NCBI GenBank assembly: GCA_035493835.1
Contig: DATJHO010000088.1
Coordinates: 10,265 to 74,264, forward strand
DNA from: DASZTU01 sp035493835
Lineage (GTDB): Bacteria; Pseudomonadota; Alphaproteobacteria; Rhizobiales; Devosiaceae
Reading direction: 5' to 3'
DNA: 64,000 bases
The translations under genes and the position numbers were made by a program. This document shows positions 53,056-61,640 of the stretch, in pieces. The notes beneath the pieces are model-generated. The model searched no databases and was not told where the DNA came from. It saw only the letters and a program-made list of their open reading frames with translations. Position 1 is the stretch's first letter; every line of letters begins with the position of its first letter.

Positions 53056-54195
53056 ATGGAAGCTGTACTCAGCGCAGAGCCGTTCGCCAGCGCGAAGGGC
53101 GATTTGAAGATCACGCGGGTAAGCGCTCGCGAGTATCGCTGGAAGCGCGATGTGCCGATCAGCAACGGGCTGCATACCTATGCCCACCACGACGTCAGCT
53201 TCGTTCAGGTCGAAACCGATGCTGGCATCACGGGCTACGGCGTCGGCAGGCCCAAGGCCGCCGAGCGCGCGTTCCGCAGCGAGTTCGGAAACGCGATCGT
53301 TGGCCGCGACCCGCTGATGATCGAAGCCATATGGAAGGATCTGTGGTCGCCCAAGCTGCACGGACGCCGGGGCATGGAAACCCGCGCCCTATCCGGCATC
53401 GACATGGCCTTGTGGGACATCCGCTGCAAAGTCGCAGGGATGCCGCTCTACAAGTTGGCCGGCGGCTATCGCCGCAACGTTCCGGTCTACACGGCCGGCG
53501 GTTATTACGCGCCGGGAAAAGGGCTGAAGGAGCTGCAACAGGAGATGGTGGGCTACGTCGAGCTCGGCTCACGTGCCGTGAAGATGAAGGTTGGCGCCGT
53601 TTCGATCACCGAGGACGTGGAGCGCGTCCGCGCCGTCCGTGCCGCCCTGGGCCCGGACATCAAGCTGATGGTGGACGCCAACTGCGCCTATCGTTCCTAC
53701 CAGGCCATCAGCCTCGCGCGGCGAATCGAAGATCAGGACATCTTCTGGTTCGAGGAGGCGGTGCAGCCTGACGACTACGAAGGCTTCAAGCGCATCGCTG
53801 CGGCTTCATCGATCACACAGGCCACCGGCGAGAACGAGTACACCAAGCACGGTTTCCGCGATTTGATCGACACGCACGCCATTGGCATCCTGCAGCCGGA
53901 CGTCCGCTACACCGGGGGCGTGACGGAGTTCATCAAGATTGCGGCGATGGCCGACGCCAACGGCCTTGATATCTGTCCGCACGGCGAGCAGATGGCCCAT
54001 CTCAGCCTGCTGGGGGCGATCCCAAACGCGCTGATGCTGGAATACTATCCGCACAAGGTCGGCTCGGCCTATCAAGATGTGTTCCTGCATGCGGCCAAGA
54101 TCAATGCGGACGGCACGGTCACGGCGCCGGACGTTCCCGGCATCGGCTGCGACCCCAACGAGGACGTGCTGAGGACGCTCGAGCAGTTCGCCTGA
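53056..54195 (+). CDS. Mandelate racemase-group enolase-superfamily enzyme
   Basis: 379 residues. Every catalytic residue of Pseudomonas mandelate racemase has a counterpart at a constant offset of +12: K176 and K178 (KMK), D207, E233, E259 as metal ligands, D282 and H309 as the Asp-His dyad. This places it in the mandelate racemase subgroup, which includes many sugar-acid dehydratases. GGAGAGG precedes the ATG. With the neighbouring importer, DUF4432 protein and GntR regulator, dehydration of an imported sugar acid is the most likely role; substrate is inferred. Confidence 0.9.
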   Translation: MEAVLSAEPFASAKGDLKITRVSAREYRWKRDVPISNGLHTYAHHDVSFVQVETDAGITGYGVGRPKAAERAFRSEFGNAIVGRDPLMIEAIWKDLWSPKLHGRRGMETRALSGIDMALWDIRCKVAGMPLYKLAGGYRRNVPVYTAGGYYAPGKGLKELQQEMVGYVELGSRAVKMKVGAVSITEDVERVRAVRAALGPDIKLMVDANCAYRSYQAISLARRIEDQDIFWFEEAVQPDDYEGFKRIAAASSITQATGENEYTKHGFRDLIDTHAIGILQPDVRYTGGVTEFIKIAAMADANGLDICPHGEQMAHLSLLGAIPNALMLEYYPHKVGSAYQDVFLHAAKINADGTVTAPDVPGIGCDPNEDVLRTLEQFA

Positions 54196-54240
54196 TCGGC
54201 GGAACTTCTGCTGCCAGCCGCACGGGCCGGCAATGGCGGC

Positions 54241-54269
54241 CGGAGCCGGACGGGGACCGCCCGGCTCCG
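54241..54269 (+). terminator. Stem-loop after enolase-superfamily gene
   Basis: CGGAGCCGG pairs with CCGGCTCCG around an 11-base loop that can itself pair, about 45 bases after the stop codon and before the MFS gene. No T-tract follows. Confidence 0.5.
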
Positions 54270-54312
54270 TGGCGAGGACGAATAGCGCGCGGCCGGTGTT
54301 GTCGGGGATTAG

Positions 54313-55911
54313 ATGCATCCCCACGGAAGCCGATCTTTGATCCGCGCACCCACGGTTCCAGCTCCCGACCGAACATACGATCTTACCCTTTGGCTGGGTT
54401 TTCTCGCCATGTGCGTGGGCATGTTCATGGCCATCCTCGACGTGCAGGTCGTGGCCACCTCGCTGCCGACAATACAGGCATCGCTGCACATTGCCCCGGC
54501 GCAGATGAGCTGGATCCAGACGACCTACCTTATTGCCGAAGTCATCGCGATCCCGCTGACCGGCTTTTTGACCCGGCTTCTGAGCATGCGCTGGCTCTTT
54601 GTTCTGGCGATCTCGTCGTTCGTCGCATCGTCGATCGCCTGCGCCGCCAGTCAAAGCTTCTTCGCCCTCATTGCCTCGCGAGCGATCCAGGGTTTTTCGG
54701 GCGGCACCTTGATTCCTTCGGTCTTTTCCGCCGTCTTTGTACTGTTTCCGGGGCATCGACAGGCGGCCGCCACCACCATCGCCGGGGTGTTGGCAGTGCT
54801 GGCGCCGACCGTTGGTCCCGTCGTTGGCGGCTGGATCACGCAAAGCTACTCCTGGCACTGGCTGTTCCTGATCAATGTTGTTCCGGGAATTCTCGCGGCA
54901 GCCGGCGTCGCGACATATCTGCCGAAGACGAAAGGCGACCCGGCATCGGCGCGCGAGCTCGACGTGGCGGCGCTGCTGCTCATGGCAATTGGCCTGGCGG
55001 CGCTGGAGATCGGGCTCAAGCAGGCGCCCGAGGAGGGCTGGATGTCCGGCGTGGTGGTTAGCCTGCTCGGCCTTGCCGCGATCGCCGGCACGGGGTTCCT
55101 GTGGCGGACGCTCAGGGCTTCGCACCCGCTTGTGGACCTCACGACGTTCGCGGATCGGTCGTTCGCCGTCGGATGCACACTGAGCTTTGTGCTCGGCATC
55201 GGCTTGTTCGGATCGGTCTATCTGATGCCGGTGTTCCTGGCCCTCGTCAGGGGATACGGCTCCCTCGAAATCGGGCGGATCATGCTCGTCACCGGCACTG
55301 CCCAGTTGGCAACGGCGCCGGTCGCCGTGATCCTGGAGCGCCGCATCGGCGCCAAGGCTCTGACGGCGTTCGGATTTCTGCTTTTCGGGCTTGGACTCGG
55401 CATGAGCGCATTTCAGGGTGAAAATGCCGATGCAGCCACGATGTTCTGGCCACAAGTCGTGCGTGGCGTCGCCATCATGTTCTGTCTTCTGCCGCCGACG
55501 CGGCTGGCGCTTGGCCAATTGCCTGCCGATCGCGTCCCGGGCGCCAGTGGCCTGTTCAATCTGATGCGCAATCTCGGCGGCGCCATCGGGCTTGCACTAA
55601 TCGATACCGTGATCTACGGCCGTGCGCCGGTTCACGCCCGCGCGCTGGCGGCGAGTCTGGCCGCTGGAGATCCCGCCGCGGCGGCTGTTCTGGGCATTCC
55701 CGCCGGTCTCTTGGCCAACCGCGCGCCCGGACCAGTGGACCCGGCAACCTACGCCCTGCTGGCGCCGATGATCGAAAAAGCATCGCTTGCCGAGGCGATC
55801 AATGAAGCCTGGGGCCTGGTTGCCATCCTGACGATGCTGGTAATCATTGTCATACCCGTTGCCCTTCGGGACGCCCCCGCCCGGCCGGCGAACGAGGAGC
55901 CGATTGCGTGA
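54313..55911 (+). CDS. MFS drug/metabolite exporter, DHA2 family (14 TM)
   Basis: 532 residues with fourteen hydrophobic segments. FMAILDVQVVATSLPTIQ is the DHA2 motif in the first helix, TTYLIAEVIAIPLTGFL the second, and GxxxGPxxGG appears as TVGPVVGGWITQSYSWHWLF (motif C). It exports small molecules with proton exchange. It converges with the type III polyketide synthase pair, whose product it could export, though no direct link is visible. Confidence 0.9.
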   Translation: MHPHGSRSLIRAPTVPAPDRTYDLTLWLGFLAMCVGMFMAILDVQVVATSLPTIQASLHIAPAQMSWIQTTYLIAEVIAIPLTGFLTRLLSMRWLFVLAISSFVASSIACAASQSFFALIASRAIQGFSGGTLIPSVFSAVFVLFPGHRQAAATTIAGVLAVLAPTVGPVVGGWITQSYSWHWLFLINVVPGILAAAGVATYLPKTKGDPASARELDVAALLLMAIGLAALEIGLKQAPEEGWMSGVVVSLLGLAAIAGTGFLWRTLRASHPLVDLTTFADRSFAVGCTLSFVLGIGLFGSVYLMPVFLALVRGYGSLEIGRIMLVTGTAQLATAPVAVILERRIGAKALTAFGFLLFGLGLGMSAFQGENADAATMFWPQVVRGVAIMFCLLPPTRLALGQLPADRVPGASGLFNLMRNLGGAIGLALIDTVIYGRAPVHARALAASLAAGDPAAAAVLGIPAGLLANRAPGPVDPATYALLAPMIEKASLAEAINEAWGLVAILTMLVIIVIPVALRDAPARPANEEPIA

Positions 55912-55933
55912 GGCAAAGCCGAGACCGCTCTTT

Positions 55934-56431
55934 TCAGTGAAGCGCCAGGGCGCGGTTCTCGGACTTGATGCGGATGGCGAGGACCAGGGCATTCAGTACG
56001 GTGAACACTGCGGCGACGACCGGGAGGCCGAGCGCCAGGGGGACGACGATCAGCTCGGCCGCCACCAGCAGGTAGTTCGGGTGGCGCAGGAACCGGTAAG
56101 GGCCGCGCCGTACCAACGGCTCGTCGATGACGATGATGCGGGTCGTCCAGCGTCCCCCAAGGCTCGCGAGTATCCAGCCGCGGAAGATCTGCAGCAACAG
56201 GTAGACGGCAACCCAGGGCCACGCGATCGACGACGCCCAGCCGAACACCACCAGGGCGGCGATCCAGGCTGCATGGAGTGCGACGATAAGCGGATAGTGC
56301 TCGGCGCCGACTTCCCGTCCCCCGCGCTGCAGCAGACGCGAAGTGTTCCGCCACGCCAGGCGCAATTCCAGCAGTCGCTGCAAAATCACGACCGCGATGA
56401 ACAGCACGGCCGGCAGCGACACGGCGCTCAT
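55934..56431 (-). CDS. ICMT-family methyltransferase, partner of type III PKS
   Basis: 165 residues with about four membrane segments. VRRGPYRFLRHPNYLLV and the C-terminal RIKSENRALA are the isoprenylcysteine-carboxyl-methyltransferase signature that holds S-adenosylmethionine. Its start shares one base with the polyketide synthase stop (TGATG). In Bacillus subtilis the equivalent pair BpsA/BpsB makes alkylpyrones and methylates them, so O-methylation of the PKS product is the expected reaction. Confidence 0.88.
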   Translation of the reverse strand: MSAVSLPAVLFIAVVILQRLLELRLAWRNTSRLLQRGGREVGAEHYPLIVALHAAWIAALVVFGWASSIAWPWVAVYLLLQIFRGWILASLGGRWTTRIIVIDEPLVRRGPYRFLRHPNYLLVAAELIVVPLALGLPVVAAVFTVLNALVLAIRIKSENRALALH

Positions 56432-57495
56432 CAGCTGAACCGTATCGGCAGCAGCGAGGCGGTAAAACCCGGCCCGAGCGCCGCCAGCAGCATGTCGCCT
56501 TCCGGCGCATTATCGACCACGCGCTTGAGCACGAAAAGCGCCGTCGGAGCGGACATGTTGCCATATTCGCGCAGCACGTCACGCTCGTAATCGAGGCTCC
56601 CCTGCCCCAAATGCAACGCGCTTTCGATGGCATCGACCACTTTCGCGCCGCCTGGATGGCAGATCATCCGTTGCAGCCCCGCCTGGTTCATGCCCATTGC
56701 CTCCAGCGCCTCGTCGACGGCGGCTGCAAATTTGGCCTTGATGAATTCGGGAATCGAGCGGTCGAAAACCACGCCGAAGCCGTCATGATCCACCTCCCAC
56801 CCCATGATCGGCAGTGTGTCGGGCCAGGTGTGTTCCTCGCCGATGCCGAATGCAGGACCCACCTCGCTTTCGGTGGAGAGGCAGGCCGCCGCCGCCCCAT
56901 CGCCGAACAGCACGGTCGCGATGACATCGGCCTTCTGCATTCGGTCCGCCCGAAACGACAGGGTGCAGGCCTCGACGCAAACCAGCAGCACCTTGCTGCC
57001 GGGCGCGGTCATGGCAAGACGCGCTGCAAGCGCCAGTCCGGAGACACCGCCGGCGCAGCCGAGCCCGAATACCGGGACGCGATGCACATCGGCGCGAAAA
57101 TTCATCCGCCGCATCGCGCGCGCCTCCAGCGTCGGGGTGGCGATCCCGGTGGAAGAGATCGTGACGATGGTGTCGATGTCTTCGGCGCTCAGGCCCGAAG
57201 CATCTAGCGCCTGCTCGGCAGCGGCAATGAAGAGCTCAATTGCGCCTTCGAGATAGGCGCTGGTGCGCGCCGGCCAATCCTTCGGCTCCTCGAACCATTC
57301 GAACGGCACGACCGAATAGCGGGTCTCGATGCCGGAGGTGACGAACGATTTCGACAGCCGTTCGAAGTCGGGATAGCGCGCGCCGAGAATCTGGGTGGCG
57401 ACGATCCTGACCAGGTCTTGCGGAAGCTTGTGAGGCGGGACCGCGGTGCCCAACCCGAGCAGGCGGGCAGGCGTCGTAGGCAGATGCATGTTCAA
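56431..57495 (-). CDS. Type III polyketide synthase (chalcone synthase-like)
   Basis: 354 residues, full length. The catalytic triad is complete: Cys147 in FGLGCAGG, His280 in MICHPGGAK and Asn313 in YGNMSAPT. Such enzymes extend an acyl-CoA with malonyl-CoA to give alkylpyrones or alkylresorcinols. The gene is translationally coupled to the ICMT-type methyltransferase. The product is probably a methylated membrane-associated pyrone or phenolic lipid. Confidence 0.92.
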   Translation of the reverse strand: MNMHLPTTPARLLGLGTAVPPHKLPQDLVRIVATQILGARYPDFERLSKSFVTSGIETRYSVVPFEWFEEPKDWPARTSAYLEGAIELFIAAAEQALDASGLSAEDIDTIVTISSTGIATPTLEARAMRRMNFRADVHRVPVFGLGCAGGVSGLALAARLAMTAPGSKVLLVCVEACTLSFRADRMQKADVIATVLFGDGAAAACLSTESEVGPAFGIGEEHTWPDTLPIMGWEVDHDGFGVVFDRSIPEFIKAKFAAAVDEALEAMGMNQAGLQRMICHPGGAKVVDAIESALHLGQGSLDYERDVLREYGNMSAPTALFVLKRVVDNAPEGDMLLAALGPGFTASLLPIRFS

Positions 57496-57890
57496 CGCGG
57501 GGACTCCAGGTTCGCGGGGCGTCCGACGCGTGTGCCGGATGCCACTACGGAGAGAACGCCTGTCGCCGTCGACTTAGTCCCCGCCGCCGGGAATAAGGGC
57601 CACGGTAAACGCGGTTGTGATGCGTGAACGGAACCCAAGCCGCCGCCGTGAACGCCTACCAACCACAGCCGCACACCCCGGCCAGCCACCGCCAAGGCTG
57701 CCGAGGAGAGTTGGGGGCCTGGCCACAACCTGAGGGCTCCTTTGCCCTGCGCTGTCCGCGCTCGGCAAGTGCACAACTAGGTACGATCGCCAACTATCAC
57801 GCCCGTTCCTCGACCCGGCATTTGCCGTCCGCATCCTCGCGGTGCGAAACCTCTTGAGTAGCGATTGCAGGAGGGCTACCCCCCTATACC
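57496..57890. other. Intergenic region between PKS and hydrolase genes
   Basis: About 395 bases separating two divergent genes, so it should hold both promoters. No convincing -35/-10 pair, operator or coding sequence was identified; short frames on both strands have Arg/Pro-rich translations. Confidence 0.4.
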
Positions 57891-58778
57891 ATGAGAGATA
57901 CGCTGTTCCTCGATGCCGGCCATGTGGACTGTGCGATTGCCGGCAATCGCACACGCGTCGGGCTCACGCGGCTGGGGTCCGGTCCGCTGGTGTTGATGCT
58001 GCCGGCCATGAGTTCAATATCGACGCGGGACGAGCTGCTGTCCTTGCAGCGGCGCCTGAGCGCACAGTTTTCAACAATCGCGGTCGACTGGCCGGGCTTC
58101 GGGACTGAGGCGCGACCGCGCATCGCATGGTCGCCCGCGATCTATCGCACCTTCCTTCGCAACTTGCTTGACGCATTAGGGCCGCCGGCCGCCGTGATTG
58201 CGGCTGGGCACGCGGCCGCTTACGCAATGGCGGAGGCCGCGGATCGGCCGGCAAGCCTCGGTCGTCTGTGTCTACTATCGCCCACTTGGCAAGGGCCGTT
58301 GCCGACAATGATGCGTCGCCGCCTGCCGCTGTTTCGCTGGATGGCCAAGGCGGTCGATGTGCCGGTGCTGGGCGAGGCCCTCTACCGGCTCAATGTCAAC
58401 GGCCCGGTCATCGGCATGATGACCCGCGGCCACGTCTATGAGGACCCCGCAAGGGTGACGGCCCAATGGATGCGGGAAAAGCGGCGTGTAACCGACAGCG
58501 CCGGGGCGCGACATGCCGGTTTCCGCTTTGTGACCGGCGAGCTCGACCTGTTTCGTTCGCAACAGGATTATTTGACGGCGGCCCGGCGCCTGACGGTTCC
58601 CACGCTGGCGGTCCATGCGGCGAAGATGCCGCGCAAATCGAAAGCTGAAGTCATCGCCCTGACCCGGTTGCCGAACGTCGAGGCCATCGAACTGCCGCGC
58701 GGCAAGCTCTCCTTTTATGAAGAGTTCCCTGACCAGGCCGCCGGGGCAATCACCCGCTTCCTGGACCAATCCTCATGA
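57891..58778 (+). CDS. Alpha/beta-hydrolase-fold protein lacking a visible catalytic triad
   Basis: 295 residues. GSGPLVLMLPAM, VDWPGFG and the helix-rich lid followed by VPTLAVHAAKM fit the alpha/beta-hydrolase fold. However the nucleophile elbow reads AAGHAAAYA, with Ala108 where serine is expected, the usual acid position reads HAAKMPRK, and the C-terminal histidine position reads PRGKLSFYEE. All three triad residues appear to be missing, so this may be a binding or structural protein rather than an enzyme. Its TGA overlaps the ATG of the FrmR remnant (ATGA). Confidence 0.75.
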   Translation: MRDTLFLDAGHVDCAIAGNRTRVGLTRLGSGPLVLMLPAMSSISTRDELLSLQRRLSAQFSTIAVDWPGFGTEARPRIAWSPAIYRTFLRNLLDALGPPAAVIAAGHAAAYAMAEAADRPASLGRLCLLSPTWQGPLPTMMRRRLPLFRWMAKAVDVPVLGEALYRLNVNGPVIGMMTRGHVYEDPARVTAQWMREKRRVTDSAGARHAGFRFVTGELDLFRSQQDYLTAARRLTVPTLAVHAAKMPRKSKAEVIALTRLPNVEAIELPRGKLSFYEEFPDQAAGAITRFLDQSS

Positions 58779-59198
58779 GGCATACCACCCGCGACAAACA
58801 GACGCTCCTTGCCCGCGTACGCCGCATCACTGGTTAGGTCGAGGGCATCGAGGGGGCGCTTAAGGCCGAGTTCGGCTGCGAGGAAATGTTGCATCTCATC
58901 GCGGGCGCGCGCGTCGCGATGGTCAGGATGATCAATCCGCGCACTATCCGCATCGGCGGCACGCTGGCGAGCGCCCACGATTATCTGATCGCCGGAGTGC
59001 GCGAACTAGTCTATCAGCGCTGCCTGCCGCTCGCCACCCGCCGGCCGATCATCCAGCTGGCGCCGCCGGTTGAGACCGCGTGCCTCATCGGGCGGCCATC
59101 TCGCTGCGCAACTGTTCATCGGCAGCAGGGTCGGCCAGCTGCTCGAACGTTTCCAGACGCATCTGAGCGCCCACTCACGGTCCCGCGTCGCGGGCTGA
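58775..59198 (+). pseudogene. FrmR/CsoR-family regulator remnant fused to ROK-family C-terminal remnant
   Basis: From the ATG overlapping the hydrolase stop, the frame reads MRHTTRDKQTLLARVRRITG, a TAG at 58835-58837 where FrmR proteins have Gln, then VEGIEGALKAEFGCEEMLHL: a clear FrmR/CsoR start with a nonsense mutation. In the same frame it changes to RMINPRTIRIGGTLAS and LIAGVRELVYQRCLPLA, the pattern of a ROK-family C-terminus, then shifts frame near 59092 (GHLAAQLFIGSRVGQLLERF) and stops at 59198. It looks like a deletion fused two unrelated genes and left both inactive. Confidence 0.6.
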
Positions 59199-59320
59199 GG
59201 CGCGGCTGGGACACTCAAAATCGACACGGCCGCATGAGACGGCTTTCAACCCCTCGCGGCCGCGACTTCCTCGCCCACCAGAGCAACGTGGCTGGTCGGC
59301 GGCACCGGCAGCGCGGGTTT

Positions 59321-59377
59321 TTGGCACAGCGAAACGACGCAGTCGATCGCCCCCTCCCCCGCCAGGCAAATCAAGGT
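59321..59377. repeat. Dispersed repeat, copy B
   Basis: Counterpart of 44759-44815 with the same orientation and the identical 17-base core at 59331-59347. It lies in the 355-base gap between the FrmR-ROK remnant and the M20 peptidase gene, a region otherwise without a recognisable gene. Confidence 0.55.
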
Positions 59378-59553
59378 TTAAAGCGCCGATTGGGATTGGG
59401 GGCCCTCGCCTATGTTCATAGCTTATCAAAGATAACATTACGACCTGCCTATCGCGTCGCCACCTTTTCGCATTGCACAAATGAGTAGCAAAGCTGCTTG
59501 GCAGGGCAAAATATTCGGATTAGGGTCTGGGCCATAGACCATAAAGGCCAGCC

Positions 59554-60819
59554 ATGCAGAACCAACTGGATAGGTCGATCGACGCTCACGCCGAAACGGC
59601 GTTTGCATTCCTTGAGGCGCTTGTTCGTGCCCCGAGTACCGTTGGTTCCGAACAGGCCGCGCTCGAAGTGTTCGCCCAGGAGGCGGCATCCATTGGCCTC
59701 GCGGTCGAGCGGCTCCCGTTTTCCAACGAGCGCGTGACCGACGCGCGCGCCGGCGTGACGCAGCCCGCAGAGCTTCTGAGCCCGGATCGCTATCAGGTCC
59801 TTGCGACCACGCCGGGAAGCGATGCGTTGCACCTGCTGCTAAACGGCCACATGGATGTGGTGCCTGCAGAATCGCCGGAACTCTGGACCACGCCGCCCTT
59901 TCAGCCGCAGCGTCGGAACGGGCGGATGTATGGTCGCGGAGCGGCCGACATGAAGAGCGGCTTCGCGGTCGGCATGCTTGCGCTCCGAGGCCTGCGCGAC
60001 GTCTCACCAGACCTGTTCGCGGGCCGCCGCCTCGGCTTCCTGGCGGTCGTCGAGGAGGAATGCACCGGCAATGGTGCGCTCCGCTCAATTGCCGAGCACG
60101 GGATCAGAGCGCCCGAGGTTGTCGTGCTCGAGCCGACCGACCTCGGTCTGCTTTTGGGCGGCGTAGGCGTGCTGTGGCTCGATATCGGCGTCACCTCCCG
60201 GGCCGGCCACGCCTACGCCGCCCATGAAAGCGCCATCGACAGCGCGATGCGCCTGGTGGAGCGGCTCAGGCAATGGTCCGGCGACCTCCGCCGTTCCGAG
60301 CCCGAACCGAGCCTCCCCGCCGACCAGAATCCCTACAACGTCAATCTCGGCAAGATACAAGCTGGGGACTGGACCTCGTCGGTTCCCTCGAGCGCAACGC
60401 TGGGCGTCCGCGTCGGCTTTCCGCGCTCCTGGACCCCAACCAAGGCCGAGAGCGAGGTACGCCGCGTGATTGCGGCCTTTGCCAACGAGGCCGGCCTGCC
60501 GGTTCCGCCCAAGGTCACGCTCACAGGCTTGCGTGCGCAGGGCTATCTCCTCGATGCCGATTGCGGCCTCGTCCGCGACCTCAGGGCCGCCCATCTCGAT
60601 GCGCACGGTGTCGCTCCGGCGACGTTCAGCCTCGGCAGCACGACGGATGCGCGGACCTATCTCAACGACTTCGGCATTCCGGCAGTCTGCTTCGGGGCGA
60701 CGGCGCACGATATGCACGGCATTGATGAATCCGTCGAGCTGCAGAGCATTGTCGATGCCGCCCGCACCCTGGCCCGCTTCATCTGGCGGCGTTTCAGCAC
60801 GAGCGAGGCTTCGGCATGA
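59554..60819 (+). CDS. M20-family metallodeacylase (ArgE/DapE type)
   Basis: 421 residues. NGHMDVVPA supplies the first metal histidine and its aspartate, YGRGAADMKSG the bridging aspartate, VVEEECTGNG the catalytic Glu-Glu pair, LEPTD the next ligand and AHDMHGIDE the last histidine; the small dimerisation domain lies between. Such enzymes remove acyl groups from N-acyl amino acids or cut dipeptides in the cytoplasm. It overlaps the following FadR-type gene by four bases and heads the operon with the dipeptide-type importer. Confidence 0.9.
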   Translation: MQNQLDRSIDAHAETAFAFLEALVRAPSTVGSEQAALEVFAQEAASIGLAVERLPFSNERVTDARAGVTQPAELLSPDRYQVLATTPGSDALHLLLNGHMDVVPAESPELWTTPPFQPQRRNGRMYGRGAADMKSGFAVGMLALRGLRDVSPDLFAGRRLGFLAVVEEECTGNGALRSIAEHGIRAPEVVVLEPTDLGLLLGGVGVLWLDIGVTSRAGHAYAAHESAIDSAMRLVERLRQWSGDLRRSEPEPSLPADQNPYNVNLGKIQAGDWTSSVPSSATLGVRVGFPRSWTPTKAESEVRRVIAAFANEAGLPVPPKVTLTGLRAQGYLLDADCGLVRDLRAAHLDAHGVAPATFSLGSTTDARTYLNDFGIPAVCFGATAHDMHGIDESVELQSIVDAARTLARFIWRRFSTSEASA

Positions 60820-61640
60820 GCGGAGGGGCGTCCGGCAAGGCGAAGCTCATTTTTTCCCAAGAATCTTCTCCCCTCGATGCCGCAGGCTCGGCCGCCGTGC
60901 AGCATTGGGGAACTCCAATTGTGAGCCGCCATGTCGCGGACGACGTCGTCGATCGCCTGGTCACCGCGGTCGGCCTCGGGCTCTATGTCACGGGCCAGCA
61001 ACTGCCCACCGAGCGCGAGCTCGCCGCTATGCTGGGCGTCTCTCGAACGTCGGTGCGGGAAGCCCTGAAGCAGCTCACCGACACCGGCTACCTTGAGGTT
61101 CGTCGTGGCCGGAACGGGGGATATTTCGTCCTCGCCAATTGGGGCCCGGCCTCCGCGGAGCATGTTCGACGCCAGCTCGTCGCCAATTGGCAGGACTTCG
61201 AGCACCTCTTCGATGCCCGCACTTTGATCGAGCCGCTGATCGCCCGCACCGCTGCAGCGCGGCGCACGGTGAGCGATATCGAGGCCATGACTGCCGCCCT
61301 CGAGGCCTATTTGGTCGCTCCCGACCATGAGGCGTCGCGCCGCGCCGATTCGAGCCTGCACCTTGCCATCGCCGAGGCTACCCACAATCCGATTTTGGTG
61401 ACGATTTCAGTCGATTTTCGCACCAAAATCAGCCTGAGCCTGGGCGCCGAGCCGTTTACGGACGAGGTGCGGCGCATCGCCATCGTGCAGCACCGGCAAC
61501 TCGTGGCGGCGGTGTCGGAAGGCCGCGCCGACGACGCGGCCGAAATTGCCGCACGCCATTTTCTCTTGTCCGAGAACCTCATCCGCGGCCTCGTGGATCG
61601 CGCCGAGCATGAGGAAAAGCCCTCGGGAGCGCGAACATGA
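60816..61640 (+). CDS. FadR-type GntR regulator (FCD domain)
   Basis: 274 residues. The winged helix includes LPTERELAAMLGVSRTSVRE, and the FCD ligand domain has the metal-binding aspartate and histidines (DARTLIEPL, SLHLAIAEATHN, HRQLVAAV). It overlaps both the M20 gene and the first permease gene by four bases, so it is built into the operon it probably controls. The first 30 residues are poorly conserved-looking and the start could be internal. Confidence 0.9.
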   Translation: MSGGASGKAKLIFSQESSPLDAAGSAAVQHWGTPIVSRHVADDVVDRLVTAVGLGLYVTGQQLPTERELAAMLGVSRTSVREALKQLTDTGYLEVRRGRNGGYFVLANWGPASAEHVRRQLVANWQDFEHLFDARTLIEPLIARTAAARRTVSDIEAMTAALEAYLVAPDHEASRRADSSLHLAIAEATHNPILVTISVDFRTKISLSLGAEPFTDEVRRIAIVQHRQLVAAVSEGRADDAAEIAARHFLLSENLIRGLVDRAEHEEKPSGART

